Positions 61,434-64,000 of a stretch of 64,000 bases of DNA are shown here, piece after piece (the first letter of the stretch is position 1; each line of letters starts with the position of its first letter). The stretch is from NCBI RefSeq assembly GCF_025725685.1, contig NZ_CP107008.1, positions 2,666,001 to 2,730,000 on the forward strand, read 5' to 3'. The translations under genes and the position numbers were made by a program. The notes under the pieces are model-generated. The model was given only the letters and a program-made list of their open reading frames with translations, had not been told where the DNA came from and did no database searches. The DNA is from Halomonas sp. M4R1S46 (GTDB lineage Bacteria; Pseudomonadota; Gammaproteobacteria; Pseudomonadales; Halomonadaceae).

Positions 61434-61462
61434 AAGAGCCGGTGCACAAGGCACCGGCTCTT
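61434..61462. terminator. Perfect 12-bp hairpin between sdhB and sucA
   Basis: AAGAGCCGGTGC and GCACCGGCTCTT form a perfect stem around ACAAG in the 217-bp gap between sdhB and sucA. There is no T-run on the minus strand, so it may be a partial terminator or a processing/stability hairpin that separates sdh from suc expression. Confidence 0.6.
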
Positions 61463-61543
61463 CGACAACACACCGGGTCAAGGCTGCGACCACGTGCCGC
61501 AGCTCAGGGCCGGTGCGTATGATAACAAGCCGACGGCCACGAT

Positions 61544-62254
61544 TTAAGTGGCATTCGCCAGCAGCATCTCGCGGATCTTGCCGATCGCCCGTGTCGGGTT
61601 GAGGCCCTTCGGGCAGACCGCCACGCAGTTCATGATGCCGCGGCAACGAAACACGGAGAACGGGTCCTCCAGTTCGGACAGGCGCTCGCGGGTGGCCTCG
61701 TCCCGGGAATCCGCCAGGAAACGGTAGGCCTGCAGCAGGCCGGCCGGACCGACGAACTTGTCCGGGTTCCACCAGAACGACGGGCAGGCGGTCGAGCAGC
61801 AGGCACACAGGATGCACTCGTAGAGGCCGTCGAGCTTGTCGCGCTCCTCCGGTGACTGCAGGCGCTCGATGGCCGGCGCCGGCTGGTCGTTCTGCAGGTA
61901 CGGCTGGATGCGCTCGTACTGCTTGTAGAACAGCCCCATGTCGACCACCAGGTCACGGATGACCGGCAGGCCGGGCAGCGGACGCAGCGTGAGCTTGCCC
62001 TTCTTGACCACCTCGGAGAGCGGCGTGATGCAGGCCAGGCCGTTCTTGCCGTTCATGTTCATGCCGTCGGAACCGCACACGCCCTCGCGGCAGCTGCGGC
62101 GGTAGGCCAGGCCGTTGTCCTGTTCCTTCACCAGATGCAGCACATCCAGCACCATCAGGTCGCGACCCTGGGTATCGACCTGGAACTCCTCCATGTAGGG
62201 GGCGGAGTCCGTTTCCGGGTTGTAGCGGTACAGGGATACCTGAAGCTTGGACAT
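61544..62254 (-). CDS. sdhB: Succinate dehydrogenase iron-sulfur subunit
   Basis: A 236-residue electron-transfer subunit of complex II at the inner membrane. The 2Fe-2S ligands are in CREGVCGSDGMNMNGKNGLAC, and the 4Fe-4S/3Fe-4S ligands in CILCACCSTACPSF and CRGIMNCVAVCPKG. Length matches E. coli SdhB (238). It lies 11 bp after sdhA. Confidence 0.97.
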   Translation of the reverse strand: MSKLQVSLYRYNPETDSAPYMEEFQVDTQGRDLMVLDVLHLVKEQDNGLAYRRSCREGVCGSDGMNMNGKNGLACITPLSEVVKKGKLTLRPLPGLPVIRDLVVDMGLFYKQYERIQPYLQNDQPAPAIERLQSPEERDKLDGLYECILCACCSTACPSFWWNPDKFVGPAGLLQAYRFLADSRDEATRERLSELEDPFSVFRCRGIMNCVAVCPKGLNPTRAIGKIREMLLANAT

Positions 62255-62265
62255 CGTGACTCCCC

Positions 62266-64000
62266 TCAGTAAGTGCGGACTTTCGGCTCGAACATGTCGA
62301 CGGTCTTGGGCGCGAAGTTGACCTCGCGCTGTCCCAGTCGCTTCTCGGCCGGGAAGTACATCGAATGCTTCAGCCAGTTGACGTCGTCGCGGTCCGGATA
62401 GTCGTAGCGGGAATGGGCGCCGCGACTCTCCTTGCGCTCCAGGGCGGCGATGGCGGTGGCCTCGGCGACCTCCATCAGGTTGTCGAGCTCCAGCGCCTCC
62501 ACCCGAGCGGTGTTGAAGGTGTTCGACTTGTCCGGCAGGTAGGCGTTGTCGATGCGCTCACGGAGCTCGGCGAGCTGCTTGACGCCCTTCTGCATGTTGT
62601 CCTCCTGACGGAAGACGCCGAAGGCGTTCTGCATGATGTCCTGCAGCTCGCGCTTGAGCTCGGGCACGGTCTCGCCGCTCTCGGACGCGTTCCAGCGGTT
62701 CATGCGCTGCATGGCCGACTCGACGTCGGACTCGCTGGCATCGAGGTACTCGATGCCCTCGTTGAGGGCGCTCTCGATGAACATGCCGGCGGCACGGCCG
62801 AAGACCACCAGGTCGAGCAGCGAGTTGCCGCCCAGGCGGTTGGCGCCGTGCACCGAGACACAGGCCGCCTCGCCGCAGGCGAACAGGCCGTTGACGACTT
62901 GGTCGTTGCCCTCGGCATCCTGCATGATCGCCTGGCCATGCACATTGGTGGGCACGCCCCCCATCATGTAGTGGCAGGTCGGCACTACCGGGATCGGCTC
63001 CTTGGCCGGGTCCACGTGGGCGAAGGTCTTGGACAGCTCAACGATCCCCGGCAGGCGCTTGCCGAGGACCTCCTCGCCCAGGTGATCCAGCTTGAGGTAG
63101 ACGTGATCGCCGTTCTCGCCGCAGCCGCGGCCCTCGAGGATCTCCATGACCATGGAGCGGGCCACCACGTCACGGCCGGCCAGGTCCTTGGCGTTGGGAG
63201 CATAACGCTCCATGAAGCGCTCGCCGTCCTTGTTGACCAGGTAGCCGCCCTCGCCACGGCAGCCCTCGGTCACCAGGGTACCGGCGCCGTAGATGCCGGT
63301 GGGGTGGAACTGCCACATCTCCATGTCCTGCATCGGGAAGCCGGCGCGCAGGGCCATGCCGATGCCGTCGCCGGTATTGATCAGGGCGTTGGTGGTGGAG
63401 GCATAGATCCGGCCGGAGCCGCCGGTGGCCAGCACGGTGGCCTTGGACTTGACGTGAACCACCTCCCCGGTCTCGATGTCCATGGCGATGCAGCCGACGA
63501 CATCGCCGTTGGCGTTCTTGACCAAGTCGACGGCGTACCACTCGTTGAGGAAGGTGGTATTGTTCTTCAGGTTGTTCTGGTAGAGCGTATGCAGCAGCGC
63601 ATGGCCGGTCCGGTCGGCGGCGGCGCAGGTGCGGGCCGCCTGGCCGCCCTCACCGAAGTTCTTGGACTGGCCGCCGAACGGGCGCTGGTAGATGCGGCCG
63701 TTGTCGAAGCGGGAGAACGGCAGGCCCATGTGCTCGAGCTCGAACACCGCCTTGGGGCCCTCGGAGCACATGTATTCGGCCGCGTCCTGGTCGGCGATGT
63801 AGTCGCCGCCCTTGACGGTGTCATACATGTGCCAGCGCCAGTCGTCGTTGGGGTCGGCGGAGGCGATGGCACAGGTGATGCCGCCCTGGGCGGATACGGT
63901 GTGCGAGCGGGTCGGGAAGACCTTGGAGAGCACGGCGGTCTTCTTGCCGGATTTGGCCAGCTCGAGGGCGGCCCGCAGGCCGGCACCGCCACCGCCGATG
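62266..64000 (-). CDS. sdhA: Succinate dehydrogenase flavoprotein subunit (5-prime end outside window)
   Basis: At least 578 residues are visible; the true start lies beyond position 64000, where the frame is still open and reads IGGGGAGLRAALELAKSG, the FAD-binding motif. The covalent-FAD histidine is in SHTVSAQGGI. Catalytic residues are in HPTGIYGAG, LVTEGCRGEGG and GANRLGGNSLLDLVVFGR. Probably only 15-20 residues are missing. A shorter start at 63933 would lose the FAD loop and is not real. It precedes sdhB, and sdhC/sdhD would be expected further upstream. Confidence 0.97.
   Translation of the reverse strand, partial: IGGGGAGLRAALELAKSGKKTAVLSKVFPTRSHTVSAQGGITCAIASADPNDDWRWHMYDTVKGGDYIADQDAAEYMCSEGPKAVFELEHMGLPFSRFDNGRIYQRPFGGQSKNFGEGGQAARTCAAADRTGHALLHTLYQNNLKNNTTFLNEWYAVDLVKNANGDVVGCIAMDIETGEVVHVKSKATVLATGGSGRIYASTTNALINTGDGIGMALRAGFPMQDMEMWQFHPTGIYGAGTLVTEGCRGEGGYLVNKDGERFMERYAPNAKDLAGRDVVARSMVMEILEGRGCGENGDHVYLKLDHLGEEVLGKRLPGIVELSKTFAHVDPAKEPIPVVPTCHYMMGGVPTNVHGQAIMQDAEGNDQVVNGLFACGEAACVSVHGANRLGGNSLLDLVVFGRAAGMFIESALNEGIEYLDASESDVESAMQRMNRWNASESGETVPELKRELQDIMQNAFGVFRQEDNMQKGVKQLAELRERIDNAYLPDKSNTFNTARVEALELDNLMEVAEATAIAALERKESRGAHSRYDYPDRDDVNWLKHSMYFPAEKRLGQREVNFAPKTVDMFEPKVRTY

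Overview
This 64 kb window is high-GC gammaproteobacterial chromosome. The large (532-residue) isocitrate lyase, the sdh-suc gene order, a SiaABCD cluster and a Pseudomonas-style nag cluster (GntR, NagA, SIS-type deaminase, fused PTS proteins) together suggest a Halomonas-like member of the Halomonadaceae. That placement is inference; no rRNA or marker gene is present. I saw no tRNA, rRNA, CRISPR array, insertion sequence or prophage. Nearly every base is in housekeeping or metabolic genes.

Layout. 1-5.7 kb: the tail of an upstream gene (perhaps purB), a 7-bp tandem repeat and a structured repeat, then roxA, a GNAT acetyltransferase, aceA, a SlyB-like lipoprotein, a small membrane protein and slyD. 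5.8-12.2 kb: a CDP-alcohol phosphotransferase coupled to a membrane (VTT) plus flavoprotein-disulfide-reductase fusion, divergent from a periplasmic msrA across a perfect 33-bp palindrome; an MFS/LysR divergent pair; an NlpC/P60 lipoprotein. 12.3-28.9 kb: a double-DUF1266 protein, gabD-gabT, a K+-channel/RCK protein, small membrane proteins, a DUF924 protein, an SGLT-like symporter, an MFS protein, ycjX-ycjF, two universal stress proteins, a sugar epimerase/isomerase and a Cof-type HAD phosphatase. 29-36.8 kb: an amino-sugar module on the minus strand (nagR-nagA-nagB-II, then nagF-nagE), with three phased AATACCAAT repeats around the nagR promoter. 37-41.2 kb: rnb (RNase II) with a clear sigma-70 promoter, and a glycosyltransferase plus flippase-like pair.

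41.2-53.2 kb is the accessory-looking heart of the window. A type I secretion ABC transporter and its HlyD-family adaptor lie divergent from two tandem paralogous proteins made of a right-handed beta-helix, RTX calcium-binding repeats and C-terminal CBM2-like domains (one copy in the first, two in the second). A complete siaABCD operon follows: PP2C phosphatase, kinase, phospho-switch and diguanylate cyclase. I read this as a candidate unit in which c-di-GMP/phosphoswitch control of aggregation sits beside secretion of polysaccharide-binding or polysaccharide-modifying beta-helix proteins. 53.2-64 kb is the TCA block, read on the minus strand: sdhA (cut by the window end), sdhB, sucA, sucB (with two lipoyl domains), lpdA, sucC, sucD.

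The most novel-looking non-coding signal is a 180-220 bp interspersed element present three times (97-276 plus, 29024-29215 plus, 33580-33799 minus). Its ends are inverted repeats that differ between copies but stay complementary within each copy, and an internal hairpin also shows a compensated base-pair change. This points to selection on a folded RNA or DNA structure.
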